Shown here: positions 1-8,158 of the stretch, in pieces
Layout: every line of letters begins with the position of its first letter
Position numbering within the stretch: the first letter of the stretch is position 1
Assembly (NCBI GenBank): GCA_028277395.1
Contig: JANQGJ010000101.1
Coordinates: 1 to 54,155 of the forward strand
Reading direction: 5' to 3'
Source: Bacteroidales bacterium
GTDB taxonomy: Bacteria; Bacteroidota; Bacteroidia; Bacteroidales; F082
Length of the DNA: 54,155 bases
Position numbers and translations under genes: made by a program
Notes under the pieces: generated by a model
The model's database searches: none
Told to the model about the DNA's origin: nothing
The model's input: only the letters and a program-made list of their open reading frames with translations

Positions 1-96
1 AAAACATTCATGATTCCGAGGAATCACCAACAGAGATGAAAGAGAATTAACTTGCGGTATCTATGTACCAATATAATTTTACTATGTACTCTGTTG
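1..96 (+). repeat. 96-bp terminal direct repeat, left copy
   Basis: Identical to 54060-54155. It includes the left end of the IS110 element. Confidence 0.95.
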
Positions 97-1304
97 AAGA
101 ATTCCCAAGAATCATAGAGCGAGGCTGTGGACTTGATGTTCATCAAAGCACAGTCGTTGCCAGTATCAAAGGTAAGGATATAATTGAACAAACCTTAACA
201 TTCGGTACTTTTACAGAAGAACTTGAAGAACTGGTAGGCTTTCTACAAAACCAAGGGATTACCCATATTGCAATGGAAAGCACAGGAATCTACTGGAAGC
301 CTGTTTATTACGTTTTAGAGGAGTACTTTGACATTCTCCTTGTCAATGCTCGTCATGTAAAGAATGTACCGGGTCAAAAGACAGATAAGAAAGATAGTGA
401 GTGGTTAGTTAAACTATTACTAAGCGGGCTTCTGAAGGGAAGTTTTATACCTGGTCCAAATATCAGGGAACTTAGGACTCTCCATCGTCATCGCAGAAAA
501 CTTATTGGACAGCGTACAGCAGAAAAGAACCGATTGCAGAATGTATTAGAAGACGCTAATATCAAATTAGGTAATGTTGTAAGTGATGTTTTTGGAAAAT
601 CAGGCACTGCTATTATACAAGCAATTGCTTCAGGTGAAAAGAATCCCGACATACTATCTGGAATGGCAAAAGGTTCTCTCGTAAAGAAGAAAGAAGAACT
701 CAAGAAAGCATTATATGGTAACATTAATGATCACCATGTATTTATGCTTCAGCTCATTCTATCTTCTATTGAACACATTAATCATCAGGTACTATTAATA
801 GAGAATCGTGTTGATAAATATCTTTTACAAATGGAAGCAGATATGAAGTTGTTAATGACAATTCCTGGTGTCTCAAAACAGATAGCTACAGGCATACTCA
901 GCGAGATAGGAAATAATATGGATGATTTTCCTTCTGAAAAGAATCTCGCTTCATGGGCAGGAGTTTGTCCAGGTAATAATGAAAGTGCAGGCAAGAAATA
1001 CTCATCTAAAATAACACATGGAAACAAATATTTAAAAACAACATTAGTAGAAGCTGCTTGGGCAGCATCACGCTCAAAGGATTGCATTATTGCTCAAAAA
1101 CATAGGGCTATTGCATCCAGAAGAGGAAGTAAGAAAGCAAATATTGCAATAGGACATAAGATACTGACAGCTGCTTATTTCATTCTAAGGGATAAAACTC
1201 CATATATAATGAGTAGTCAGAATGAAAAAATTGCAGAAAAAAGAAGACTTAAGAAGATTGAAAGGTTAGAAAAGCAATTACTAAAATTAAAAGTGTCTGA
1301 TTGA
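63..1304 (+). CDS. IS110-family DEDD transposase (recombinase)
   Basis: This 413-residue protein has the two domains of IS110 transposases. The N-terminal RuvC-like DEDD domain shows D25 (GLDVHQS), E72 (MESTGIYW), D108 and D111 (KTDKKDS). A coiled linker follows, then the C-terminal Tnp_20 domain with the motif around GVCPGNNESAGK, where S308 is the likely nucleophile. In this family the recombinase excises and inserts the element through a circular intermediate; in studied members a structured non-coding RNA from the element guides target choice. The frame is open and full length with all key residues, so it should be active. ATG at 63 is used; ATG at 84 is a possible shorter start. The gene stands alone, with the element's other end presumably just downstream. 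Confidence 0.95.
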   Translation: MYQYNFTMYSVEEFPRIIERGCGLDVHQSTVVASIKGKDIIEQTLTFGTFTEELEELVGFLQNQGITHIAMESTGIYWKPVYYVLEEYFDILLVNARHVKNVPGQKTDKKDSEWLVKLLLSGLLKGSFIPGPNIRELRTLHRHRRKLIGQRTAEKNRLQNVLEDANIKLGNVVSDVFGKSGTAIIQAIASGEKNPDILSGMAKGSLVKKKEELKKALYGNINDHHVFMLQLILSSIEHINHQVLLIENRVDKYLLQMEADMKLLMTIPGVSKQIATGILSEIGNNMDDFPSEKNLASWAGVCPGNNESAGKKYSSKITHGNKYLKTTLVEAAWAASRSKDCIIAQKHRAIASRRGSKKANIAIGHKILTAAYFILRDKTPYIMSSQNEKIAEKRRLKKIERLEKQLLKLKVSD

Positions 1305-1309
1305 TTAAA

Positions 1310-1440
1310 AAGGTCGAGTTTTTTTTGGTGGATATACCCCGGAAATAAAACTGACAACAGACGCTAAGAACCAACAGTTGTTGCCTTAGAGCACGTAGAA
1401 AAAATTATGCTTTTTATAATATTGATCTTTGAGGAGATAA
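1310..1440 (+). ncRNA. possible IS110 bridge-RNA region
   Basis: The stretch directly behind the transposase stop codon can fold. A nested hairpin pairs CTAAG (1364-1368) with CTTAG (1385-1389), and inside it CAAC (1372-1375) with GTTG (1380-1383) around an AGTT loop. IS1111-type members of the IS110 family carry their guide (bridge) RNA in the 3' non-coding end, which is where this lies. The RNA role is inferred from position and foldability only; no target-matching or donor-matching loops were identified. Confidence 0.25.
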
Positions 1441-1451
1441 GACTTTCAGAA

Positions 1452-1480
1452 AAAAAGCGCTCTGACTAGGAGCGCTTTTT
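1452..1480. terminator. strong symmetrical intrinsic terminator
   Basis: An 11-bp perfect stem (1452-1462 with 1470-1480) closes a 7-base loop; A-rich and T-rich flanks let it work in both directions. No gene ends right next to it: the IS110 transposase stops 150 bases upstream, and the minus-strand regulator gene ends about 280 bases downstream. It may be the displaced terminator of a gene cut off by the IS insertion. Confidence 0.8.
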
Positions 1481-1762
1481 AGTAAATAGACAATTAATTA
1501 ATTTAAAACAATTACTTCAGGAAGGGATCCTGATATAGTAACCAAATCCGGTGTGCCGACTTTTAAAACACATAGAATCCGGATATCTCTTCTAACAATA
1601 TAAGCAAAAACGTAACGTCACTCATTGTTTTACAAAACAAAAATATCTCTAATACAATAAACTGCAAAATAATACTGTACTACAATTAGGGAACAACCCA
1701 ATTACCAGCAAACAATATTAGTGCACAAATCCCATATACCCTTGTATTTCTGCACATTAAAA
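1481..1762. other. non-coding stretch with possible gene remnant
   Basis: No convincing gene is present. On the minus strand an open frame of about 39 codons ends with TAA near 1500 and reads ...SGSLPEVIVLN; it lacks a start codon and is not recognised, so it may be the tail of a truncated gene or chance. The rest is AT-rich spacer downstream of the minus-strand regulator gene. Confidence 0.3.
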
Positions 1763-3499
1763 TTACAGTGAATTTAAGAACGCTGACAAACTTAATGAGT
1801 CATTTGTAAGATCAAAACGCTTCCTCAGACGTGTACGGGCAACATTTAATGCCCGTATACTCTGTCCGGTTATTGCTGAAATGTCTTTTGAACTCATATC
1901 AAGATATAAAAATGAACATAACCTCTTTTCATTTGTTGTTAGCTCAGGATACATACGTGAGAGCTTACTAAAGAAATCATGATGAACACTTTCAAATCGA
2001 ATTTCAAACTCTTTCCAAAGTTGATCGTTTTGTTTAAATGATAAACTTCTTATTATATCCTGAATTTCTTTTTGATTTTCTACTTTTAGTTTTTGTTTTA
2101 GTGTATTTAACTTCTGTACAATTTCCCTCTCAACTTCATTACGCTGGATCAGAGCCATAATCCTTGTCGTTAATTCACGATTACGTGTTTCCAGGCGTTC
2201 ATTCAGCAGTTTATTCTCCAGATCCGTATTAGCTGTCCGGTGTCGTAACCTGGAATAAAACAGGAATACAATTATTATAACTGATATTAAAAGGAATATT
2301 ATAATTGTAGACTGATAGTATAGTTGTTGCTGCTCAATTTCAGCTTCTTTTTCTTCGGCTTCCATATCACTAGCGACCTTTATTGCATCAATTTGTTTTT
2401 TGTGGTCGATATTAAAAATTGAACTGGATAACTCAGAATACTGGTTGAGGTGATAAAAAGCATTTTCATAATCACCTTTTTCCCGGTATATCCAACTAAG
2501 CTTGGAATGAATTTTAATCATTGTTTCAAGCAAACTACTTTCATCAGCCAGTTTCAATGTGTTCTCCAATATTTCCTGTGCCTTATTAATTGAATCCAGA
2601 TCAATCAGTATATTTGAATAAGATATACTGGCCCAAATGGTTACCCTGTCAGACAATCCTTCTGATAATACCATTGCTTCATGAATAACACTAAGTGCAT
2701 TAGCCAAATCTCCTGAATTTCTGTAAACATCAGCCAGATTAAACAAAATCTCTGATGTTAATATCTTCTCCTCAGTCTTATTACTAAATAATAAAGCATT
2801 ATTTATGCATTCGATGGCTTCATTACGCAGATAAGTGATTGAATCCTCAGGTAATCCTTCTTCATAAGACCATCCGGAATACACTATTCCAATATTAGTT
2901 AAAGCTTTGGCTATAGCAATGTTATCTTCTCTGACCTTACTCAATTCCAGATTCTCACGGTAATATGAATAGGCCATATCATAATCATTAAAACTGAAAT
3001 AAATATTTCCCTGCATGTTCATAACATCCTGAACATTGGTAGTATCATCCAGCTCCTTAAATAATTTCAAAGCAATATCCAGGTTTTCAAATGCCTTATG
3101 AAATACTGCCAGGTGATAGTAATTCTTACCCAGCAAACTATGTACCTCTGCAAGTGACTCTTTAATTCCGATTTTATTTGCAAGCTCAAGAGCCTGGTTA
3201 CCTGTTTCAAGAGCTTCATTGAAATTCTCAGCCTTTATCTGCAATCTAAATAACCTTATAAGGCATTCCAGTTCAAGCACCTTATTTTCAAGTGTGGCAG
3301 CCATTTTAACTGCCTGTTTTCCATCTTCAATATGTTGATTTGTAACTTTCTCAGGTAATTTTACGTTTTTCAGCGACAATGAATCAATCACACCTAACTG
3401 ATACCCATTATTTTCTTTACTCTGATAATTGGAATTCAGGTTACAGCTACCTGCCAGGAAACTTACAGCAACGATTATAGTATAAAATAATATTCTCAT
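1763..3499 (-). CDS. TPR membrane regulator with LuxR-type HTH
   Basis: A 578-residue protein in the layout common among Bacteroidota signalling proteins: an N-terminal lipobox-like signal (FLAGSC, Cys at about 19), tetratricopeptide repeats over roughly residues 50-380, one membrane segment near 395-418 (IIIFLLISVIIIVFLF), a cytoplasmic coiled coil, and a C-terminal helix-turn-helix of the LuxR/GerE kind (about 510-578, ELTTNEKRLCSFL then SSKDISAITGQSIRALNVAR). Periplasmic TPRs probably bind a protein partner and pass the signal to the DNA-binding end. No histidine-kinase domain is seen. It is monocistronic, and its target genes cannot be told from the sequence. Whether the lipobox is processed is unclear, because the protein also has an internal membrane anchor. 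Confidence 0.85.
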   Translation of the reverse strand: MRILFYTIIVAVSFLAGSCNLNSNYQSKENNGYQLGVIDSLSLKNVKLPEKVTNQHIEDGKQAVKMAATLENKVLELECLIRLFRLQIKAENFNEALETGNQALELANKIGIKESLAEVHSLLGKNYYHLAVFHKAFENLDIALKLFKELDDTTNVQDVMNMQGNIYFSFNDYDMAYSYYRENLELSKVREDNIAIAKALTNIGIVYSGWSYEEGLPEDSITYLRNEAIECINNALLFSNKTEEKILTSEILFNLADVYRNSGDLANALSVIHEAMVLSEGLSDRVTIWASISYSNILIDLDSINKAQEILENTLKLADESSLLETMIKIHSKLSWIYREKGDYENAFYHLNQYSELSSSIFNIDHKKQIDAIKVASDMEAEEKEAEIEQQQLYYQSTIIIFLLISVIIIVFLFYSRLRHRTANTDLENKLLNERLETRNRELTTRIMALIQRNEVEREIVQKLNTLKQKLKVENQKEIQDIIRSLSFKQNDQLWKEFEIRFESVHHDFFSKLSRMYPELTTNEKRLCSFLYLDMSSKDISAITGQSIRALNVARTRLRKRFDLTNDSLSLSAFLNSL

Positions 3500-3611
3500 T
3501 ATGACTTTATTACAAGCACAAGTTGTGCAAAACCATAGCAGTAAACTCTTATGACATTATCTAATTAAAAAAGGGTGTCTGTCGGGATTTCTTTTTATTA
3601 ACTTTTTGTAA

Positions 3612-4145
3612 TTAACTGTTAATACCTTTTTTATTAAAATGTTCAATAACCTCAGCTAAAGCTATTTTAAACCATTGGGTATATACATCTGGGTTATTTA
3701 TTACATCTTCTTTAAGCCAGTTTAAATCAACATATTTCCAGCTTGCAACTTCTTCATGATTTATATTTGGCCGGATATCAGAAACACCAATAAAAACATG
3801 ATCAAATTCATTTTCAATAAGTCCCTGCCCTACATCTGCTTTATATACAAATGAAAATGCCTCTTTAAAATCACAATCCATACCCATTTCCTCTACAATT
3901 CTCCTGTGCGCCGCATCTACAGTAGTTTCACCATTCCTTGGATGACTACATACGGTATTTGTCCAAAGTAATGGTGAATGATATTTATGCCCGGCCCTTT
4001 GTTGTAAAAGTAACTCACCTTTAGAGTTAAAAATAAACACTGAGAATGCCCTGTGCAACTTCGCTCTGATATGAGCTTCCATCTTCTCCATTAAACCAAC
4101 CTGCTCATCGTTTTCATCTACAAGTACTACAAATTCTTCTGCCAT
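3612..4145 (-). CDS. idi: isopentenyl-diphosphate delta-isomerase, type I
   Basis: A 177-residue Nudix-fold enzyme that converts isopentenyl diphosphate and dimethylallyl diphosphate into each other in isoprenoid synthesis (quinones, carotenoids, undecaprenyl carrier). The catalytic cysteine lies in TNTVCSHPR (normally TNTCCSHP), the Nudix-like helix in RRIVEEMGM, and the second catalytic region in ENEFDHVF, where the family has its catalytic Glu. The length is typical of type I enzymes. The gene is transcribed away from the divergent tetR gene and has its own Bacteroidota-type promoter (4162-4190). No partner gene of the isoprenoid pathway is adjacent. Confidence 0.95.
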   Translation of the reverse strand: MAEEFVVLVDENDEQVGLMEKMEAHIRAKLHRAFSVFIFNSKGELLLQQRAGHKYHSPLLWTNTVCSHPRNGETTVDAAHRRIVEEMGMDCDFKEAFSFVYKADVGQGLIENEFDHVFIGVSDIRPNINHEEVASWKYVDLNWLKEDVINNPDVYTQWFKIALAEVIEHFNKKGINS

Positions 4146-4161
4146 TAGGGTAATTTTTTTG

Positions 4162-4190
4162 CAAAACTACTAAAAATCAATATAGATCAA
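4162..4190 (-). promoter_or_regulatory. idi promoter (Bacteroidota type)
   Basis: On the minus strand a -7 box TAGTTTTG (4162-4169) lies 16 bases before the idi start codon, with a -33 TTG (4188-4190) 18 bases upstream of it. This fits the TTG-N19-TAnnTTTG consensus of the Bacteroidota primary sigma factor. Confidence 0.6.
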
Positions 4191-4235
4191 TCTCATTGCA
4201 AATCTTAAATTTTATTAAAAAAAATTAAAAAATAC

Positions 4236-4265
4236 TTGACATATATATTATTTGTATTACTTTTG
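4236..4265 (+). promoter_or_regulatory. tetR operon promoter
   Basis: A -33 TTG at 4236-4238 and a -7 box TACTTTTG at 4258-4265 are separated by 19 bases, an almost ideal Bacteroidota promoter. Its downstream edge overlaps the palindromic operator, which suggests autorepression. Confidence 0.65.
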
Positions 4266-4281
4266 ACCGACCGTTCAGTCA
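4264..4281. promoter_or_regulatory. TetR-type operator palindrome
   Basis: The 18-base imperfect palindrome TGACCGACCGTTCAGTCA (7 of 9 base pairs symmetric outside the centre) resembles classical TetR-family operators. It sits on the promoter's -7 element and start site, 15 bases before the tetR start codon, so bound repressor would block transcription of the whole operon. Confidence 0.7.
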
Positions 4282-4296
4282 TAAAACTGATTACAT

Positions 4297-4869
4297 ATGC
4301 CAAGAACAGAAAAACAGTTTAAAGAATTACGTGAGCACAAAAGGTTGCATATTATGAATACTGCAATTGAACTTTTTGCAAATAAAGGTTTTGCATCTAC
4401 TTCAATAAATATGATAGCATCACATGCCAGCATTTCCAAAGGCCTTATTTATAACTATTTTGAAAGTAAAGAAGAGTTAATCAAAACAATTATTCATAAT
4501 GGTTTTGATAAATTCCTGACTGAATTCGATGCTAATAAAGATGGAGTACTGACTAAGGATGAATTCATATATTTTATTGACCGGACATTTGAGATTCTTG
4601 AAAACAACCTTCACTTCTGGAAAATATATTTTATGGTACTGGCCCAACCAGAAGTAATGAAACTGGCTGAGGAAAAGTTAATGGAGCTTATTACTCCATT
4701 CCTGAAAACGTTATCAGAGTTTTTTGCTTCACAGGGATATATCAATCCCATGGCTCATGCAAGGTTATTTGGAGCAATGATGGATGGAGTTAGCCTAAAT
4801 TATATGGTTGATCCTGAAAGTTTTAATATTGAAGAAATGAAACAAATAATAAAAGATAAGTTTTTATAA
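4297..4869 (+). CDS. TetR-family regulator with EF-hand-like loop
   Basis: A 190-residue TetR-family repressor. Residues about 10-60 form the N-terminal helix-turn-helix domain (IMNTAIELFANKGF, then SISKGLIYNYFESKEELI). The rest is the all-helical ligand and dimer domain. Unusually, residues 78-89 read DANKDGVLTKDE, an exact fit to the 12-residue EF-hand calcium loop (D1, N3, D5, G6, L8, T9, E12), with amphipathic helices on both sides. Calcium or another divalent ion may act as co-ligand; this is inference. It is the first gene of the operon that continues with the LolA-like protein 18 bases downstream, and an operator overlaps its promoter, so it probably represses its own operon. Confidence 0.88.
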   Translation: MPRTEKQFKELREHKRLHIMNTAIELFANKGFASTSINMIASHASISKGLIYNYFESKEELIKTIIHNGFDKFLTEFDANKDGVLTKDEFIYFIDRTFEILENNLHFWKIYFMVLAQPEVMKLAEEKLMELITPFLKTLSEFFASQGYINPMAHARLFGAMMDGVSLNYMVDPESFNIEEMKQIIKDKFL

Positions 4870-4887
4870 CGATTAAAATATTTAAAA

Positions 4888-5649
4888 ATGAAAATAATAT
4901 TGATAAGTATATTAACAATTGCATTGGTTTGTTCAGGTAGTCCAGATATACAGGCGCAGGAATTAACTGCAAAAGAAATAGTTACAAAAGCCGATAAAAA
5001 AAATCGTGGGGAATCATCCAAAGGAAAAATGTCTATGACAATAGTAAGACCCAGTTGGGAAAGAACAATTGTAATGAAAAACTGGTCGAAAGGAAATGAC
5101 AATTTTATGATTTACATTACATCACCGGCTAAGGAAAAAGGCCAGGTTTTCCTAAAAGTTGGAAAAGAAATGTGGAACTACGTACCTACTATTTCACGTA
5201 TGATTAAAATACCTCCATCAATGATGATGCAATCATGGATGGGCTCAGACTTCACCAACGATGATCTTGTTAAGCAATCTTCAATTGTAGTTGATTATAC
5301 ACATAAAAGGCTGGATGATGAGGTTGTTAGAGACAAGAACTGTTATGTAATTGAATTAACCCCGCTTCCTGATGCTCCCGTTGTATGGGGCAAAATCAAA
5401 TCCTGGATAACCATCGACGGATTTAACCTCTGGAGAAATGAATATTATGATGAAGATGGTTATCTTGTAAATATCGAAAATGGGTATAATATTAAGAAAA
5501 TGGGAGATCGTACTATCCCTTCAAAATTTGAAATGATCCCTGCTGATGAAGAAGGTAAAAAAACTGTAATGGAAATCCTTGAAGTAGAATACAATATTGA
5601 TATTAAGGACAGTTTTTTCAGCAAACAAAACATGAAAAAGATAAGGTAA
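4888..5649 (+). CDS. LolA-like outer-membrane lipoprotein-sorting protein
   Basis: A 253-residue periplasmic protein with a signal peptide (residues 1 to about 24, ending near DIQAQE) and a LolA/LppX-like fold. Family hallmarks are the KMSMTIVRPSWERTIVMKNW strand pair, the DFMIYITSPAKEKGQVFLKV region and the WNYVPTISRMIKIPPSMM segment. Such proteins carry lipid or lipoprotein cargo across the periplasm in a hydrophobic half-barrel. The gene lies between tetR and three FtsX-type permease genes (the first begins 6 bases downstream), so it is the likely periplasmic carrier of this transport system. It is not the housekeeping LolA, which is smaller. The cargo cannot be told from the sequence. Confidence 0.85.
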   Translation: MKIILISILTIALVCSGSPDIQAQELTAKEIVTKADKKNRGESSKGKMSMTIVRPSWERTIVMKNWSKGNDNFMIYITSPAKEKGQVFLKVGKEMWNYVPTISRMIKIPPSMMMQSWMGSDFTNDDLVKQSSIVVDYTHKRLDDEVVRDKNCYVIELTPLPDAPVVWGKIKSWITIDGFNLWRNEYYDEDGYLVNIENGYNIKKMGDRTIPSKFEMIPADEEGKKTVMEILEVEYNIDIKDSFFSKQNMKKIR

Positions 5650-5655
5650 TTACGA

Positions 5656-6876
5656 ATGTTAAATTACGTGATAATAGCCTGGCGCAATTTGTGGAGAAAC
5701 CCACGAAGAACACTGATCACTTCAGCTTCAGTCTTCTTTGGAGTTTTTTTTGCCATAATGATGACCTCAATACAAAAAGGTTCATTTGAGAACATGATTG
5801 AGAATATGGCCAGATTCTATTCAGGGTATATTCAGATTCAGGAAAAAGAATTTATGAACACCCCGGGTGTAAATAACAGCTTTGAATTATCTCCCGAATA
5901 TAAAACGGTAATTAATAATAATCAATCAGTAACATCTTCAACAAAAAGGGTTGAAACCTTTGCACTGGCATCAAATGGTGAAAATAGTTATCCCTCTTTT
6001 ATAATTGGAATTGAACCTGATAAAGAAGATTTGAAGTCGGGATTAAGTGAACATTTAATTAAAGGGAGCTACATTAACACTAATTCAGTCAATTTGATGG
6101 TTGGTCATGTATTGGCTGAAAATTTGAATATTGATACAGGTGATTCATTAATTCTGCTCGGTCAGGGATATCATGGAGTTACTGCAGCAGGAATATATGA
6201 AGTTCAGGGTATTTTCGACTTTCCATTACCTGCCTTAAATAAACAGATTATTTACATGGATATTGCAAATGCACAGGAATTTGCATCTATTCAAAACAGG
6301 ATAACTTCCAACATTATAATGGTTGAAAGCACCGATAATATTGAGGAAGTTATTAATGAACTGAAACAGGTAAATGATAAGGATACAAATGTTTATACCT
6401 GGCAGGAACTGATGCCTGAACTACTGAACCTGATTGAAGGTAAAGAATCAAGTAGTGCTATGGTAAAGACCCTTCTGTTTATGATAATCGGATTTGGTGT
6501 TTGGGCAACAATTATGATGATGATGCATGAACGAAAACGAGAACTGGGAGTTATGATAGCTATTGGATTCCAGAAAAGTAAACTTCTGCTATTGGTACTT
6601 ATTGAGTCGGCTCTGATCGGTATAATTGGGGTTGTTTCAGGACTTATTATAAGTTTTCCTGTTTTTTATTACCTCTTCCATAATCCGATCGTTGTAACCG
6701 GAAAAATGGCTGAAACTTATGAGTCGATGGGATTTGAAGCAAAAATTGCGTTTAGTATAAATCCCGAAATATTTTACAATCCTGCTATTATCGTACTGGT
6801 GATATTTATGGCTGTGTCCTTATATCAGGTATTTTTTATTGCAGGGTTAAACGTTGTTAAGTCTTTAAAAAGTTAA
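5656..6876 (+). CDS. FtsX/LolE-type ABC permease (first of three)
   Basis: A 406-residue MacB/LolE-type permease: one membrane helix near residues 20-40, a large periplasmic domain, and three C-terminal helices (about 270-400) with the conserved RKRELGVMIAIGFQKSKL coupling segment. It begins with the WRNLWRNPRRT cytoplasmic motif. It is clearly paralogous to the next gene (shared SGYIQI/SGYMQI and GQGYHGV segments), pointing to tandem duplication. The usual C-terminal YPA..A motif has become SLYQVFFIAGLNVVKSLKS, so this subunit may be specialised. Genes on both sides are nearly contiguous (6 and 3 bases), which indicates one transcript with the LolA-like gene. Confidence 0.9.
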   Translation: MLNYVIIAWRNLWRNPRRTLITSASVFFGVFFAIMMTSIQKGSFENMIENMARFYSGYIQIQEKEFMNTPGVNNSFELSPEYKTVINNNQSVTSSTKRVETFALASNGENSYPSFIIGIEPDKEDLKSGLSEHLIKGSYINTNSVNLMVGHVLAENLNIDTGDSLILLGQGYHGVTAAGIYEVQGIFDFPLPALNKQIIYMDIANAQEFASIQNRITSNIIMVESTDNIEEVINELKQVNDKDTNVYTWQELMPELLNLIEGKESSSAMVKTLLFMIIGFGVWATIMMMMHERKRELGVMIAIGFQKSKLLLLVLIESALIGIIGVVSGLIISFPVFYYLFHNPIVVTGKMAETYESMGFEAKIAFSINPEIFYNPAIIVLVIFMAVSLYQVFFIAGLNVVKSLKS

Positions 6877-6879
6877 ATA

Positions 6880-8097
6880 ATGAAAAATATTATTATAGCC
6901 TGGAGAAATCTTTGGCGGAAGCCCTGGAGAACAATTATAACCAGCGGTTCAATATTTTTTGGAGTGTTATTATCATCACTGATGACCTCAATGCAATATG
7001 GTTCGTATGAAGCTATGATAAGTAATGTCGTCCAGTTTTACTCAGGTTATATGCAGATATTTACTGAAGAATATCACGAGAATAAAACTATCAATAATAC
7101 ATTTGTATTAAGTGATTCGCTGGAGTCAATTATTAAAAATGAAAAAGGAATAACTCATTATACTCCCAGATTAGAGTACTTTTCGCTTGCTTCATCAGAA
7201 GAGATAACCAAAGGTAGTGTAATTATAGGTATTGATCCGGATGGTGAAAACAAAGTCACAGAACTTAAGAAATGGGTTAAAAAAGGTTCATTTCTGAATA
7301 ATAACAGTACCGGTGTCATGGTTGCTGTTGATCTCGCCAATTATTTGAAAGTAGATATTGGTGATACGGTTGTGCTATATGGTCAGGGTTATCACGGAGT
7401 GATGGCTGCCGGAGTATATCCGGTATCAGGCATTCTTGAGTTCCCCTCTCCCGAGCTCAATAAACAATTTATATATATGACTTTAAAATCAGGTCAGGAA
7501 TTGTTCTCTGCCCCCAACAGGTTAAGCTCTGTTGTGCTTATGGTAAAAGATAATTATCACATGCCACCAGTACTTGATAATCTTAAAGAAGAAATAAAAT
7601 CACCTTTCATGGTAATGTCATGGGCAGAGTTACAGCCAGCTCTTGTTCAAATGATTGATGGAGATAAGGCCGGAGGATTGTTCATGAAATCCTTATTGTA
7701 CATAATAATCACATTTGGGATACTGGGAACGATACTGATGATGGTTAGTGAACGAAAAAGAGAGCTTGGTGTAATGATCGCGATTGGTATGCAAAGAACA
7801 AGGCTTAGTATGATACTGTTTTTCGAAACTATATTTATTGGTCTGATTGGTGCTGTATCAGGTATAATGGTATCGATTCCTCTAACATATCATTTTTTCA
7901 GAAATCCTATTCCCCTGACGGGAGATGCAGCCAGGACAATGGTTGATATGGGTATTGAACCTTTTATGTATTTTTCAATGCAACCTGATGTTTTTTATAC
8001 ACAGGCAATTATTGTGTTTATTATAACAATGGTAATATCAATTTATCCTATAATTAAATCCTTCAGTTTAAAATTAACAACAGCACTAAGAGCATGA
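6880..8097 (+). CDS. FtsX/LolE-type ABC permease (second of three)
   Basis: A 405-residue permease with the same four-helix plan as its upstream neighbour and strong similarity to it throughout: N-terminal WRNLWRKPWRT, a periplasmic domain containing GQGYHGVMAAG, and the coupling segment RKRELGVMIAIGMQRTRL. It keeps the C-terminal SIYPIIKSF...ALRA motif typical of the family. It starts 3 bases after the previous stop codon, so translation is probably coupled. It could pair with the first or third permease as a heterodimer, powered by the ATPase encoded at 9417. Confidence 0.9.
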   Translation: MKNIIIAWRNLWRKPWRTIITSGSIFFGVLLSSLMTSMQYGSYEAMISNVVQFYSGYMQIFTEEYHENKTINNTFVLSDSLESIIKNEKGITHYTPRLEYFSLASSEEITKGSVIIGIDPDGENKVTELKKWVKKGSFLNNNSTGVMVAVDLANYLKVDIGDTVVLYGQGYHGVMAAGVYPVSGILEFPSPELNKQFIYMTLKSGQELFSAPNRLSSVVLMVKDNYHMPPVLDNLKEEIKSPFMVMSWAELQPALVQMIDGDKAGGLFMKSLLYIIITFGILGTILMMVSERKRELGVMIAIGMQRTRLSMILFFETIFIGLIGAVSGIMVSIPLTYHFFRNPIPLTGDAARTMVDMGIEPFMYFSMQPDVFYTQAIIVFIITMVISIYPIIKSFSLKLTTALRA

Positions 8098-8158
8098 TCA
8101 ATAATGTAATAATCAAATTAATAAAGAATAATTGTAACAAATCATAAACAATATAAAG

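Larger units (their letters stand above)
1..1440 (+). mobile_element. IS110-family insertion sequence (right end not fixed)
   Basis: The element holds one DEDD transposase gene. Its left end is placed at or near base 1 because bases 1-96 recur exactly at 54060-54155, directly after the unique sequence behind nadB. Only 62 bases precede the start codon. Non-coding, hairpin-bearing DNA follows the stop codon, so the element has a short left and a longer right non-coding end, as in the IS1111 subgroup. A perfect 7-bp inverted repeat (11-17 and 20-26) lies in the left end. No terminal inverted repeat or target duplication could be assigned. The right boundary is a guess between about 1390 and 1450. 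Confidence 0.7.
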
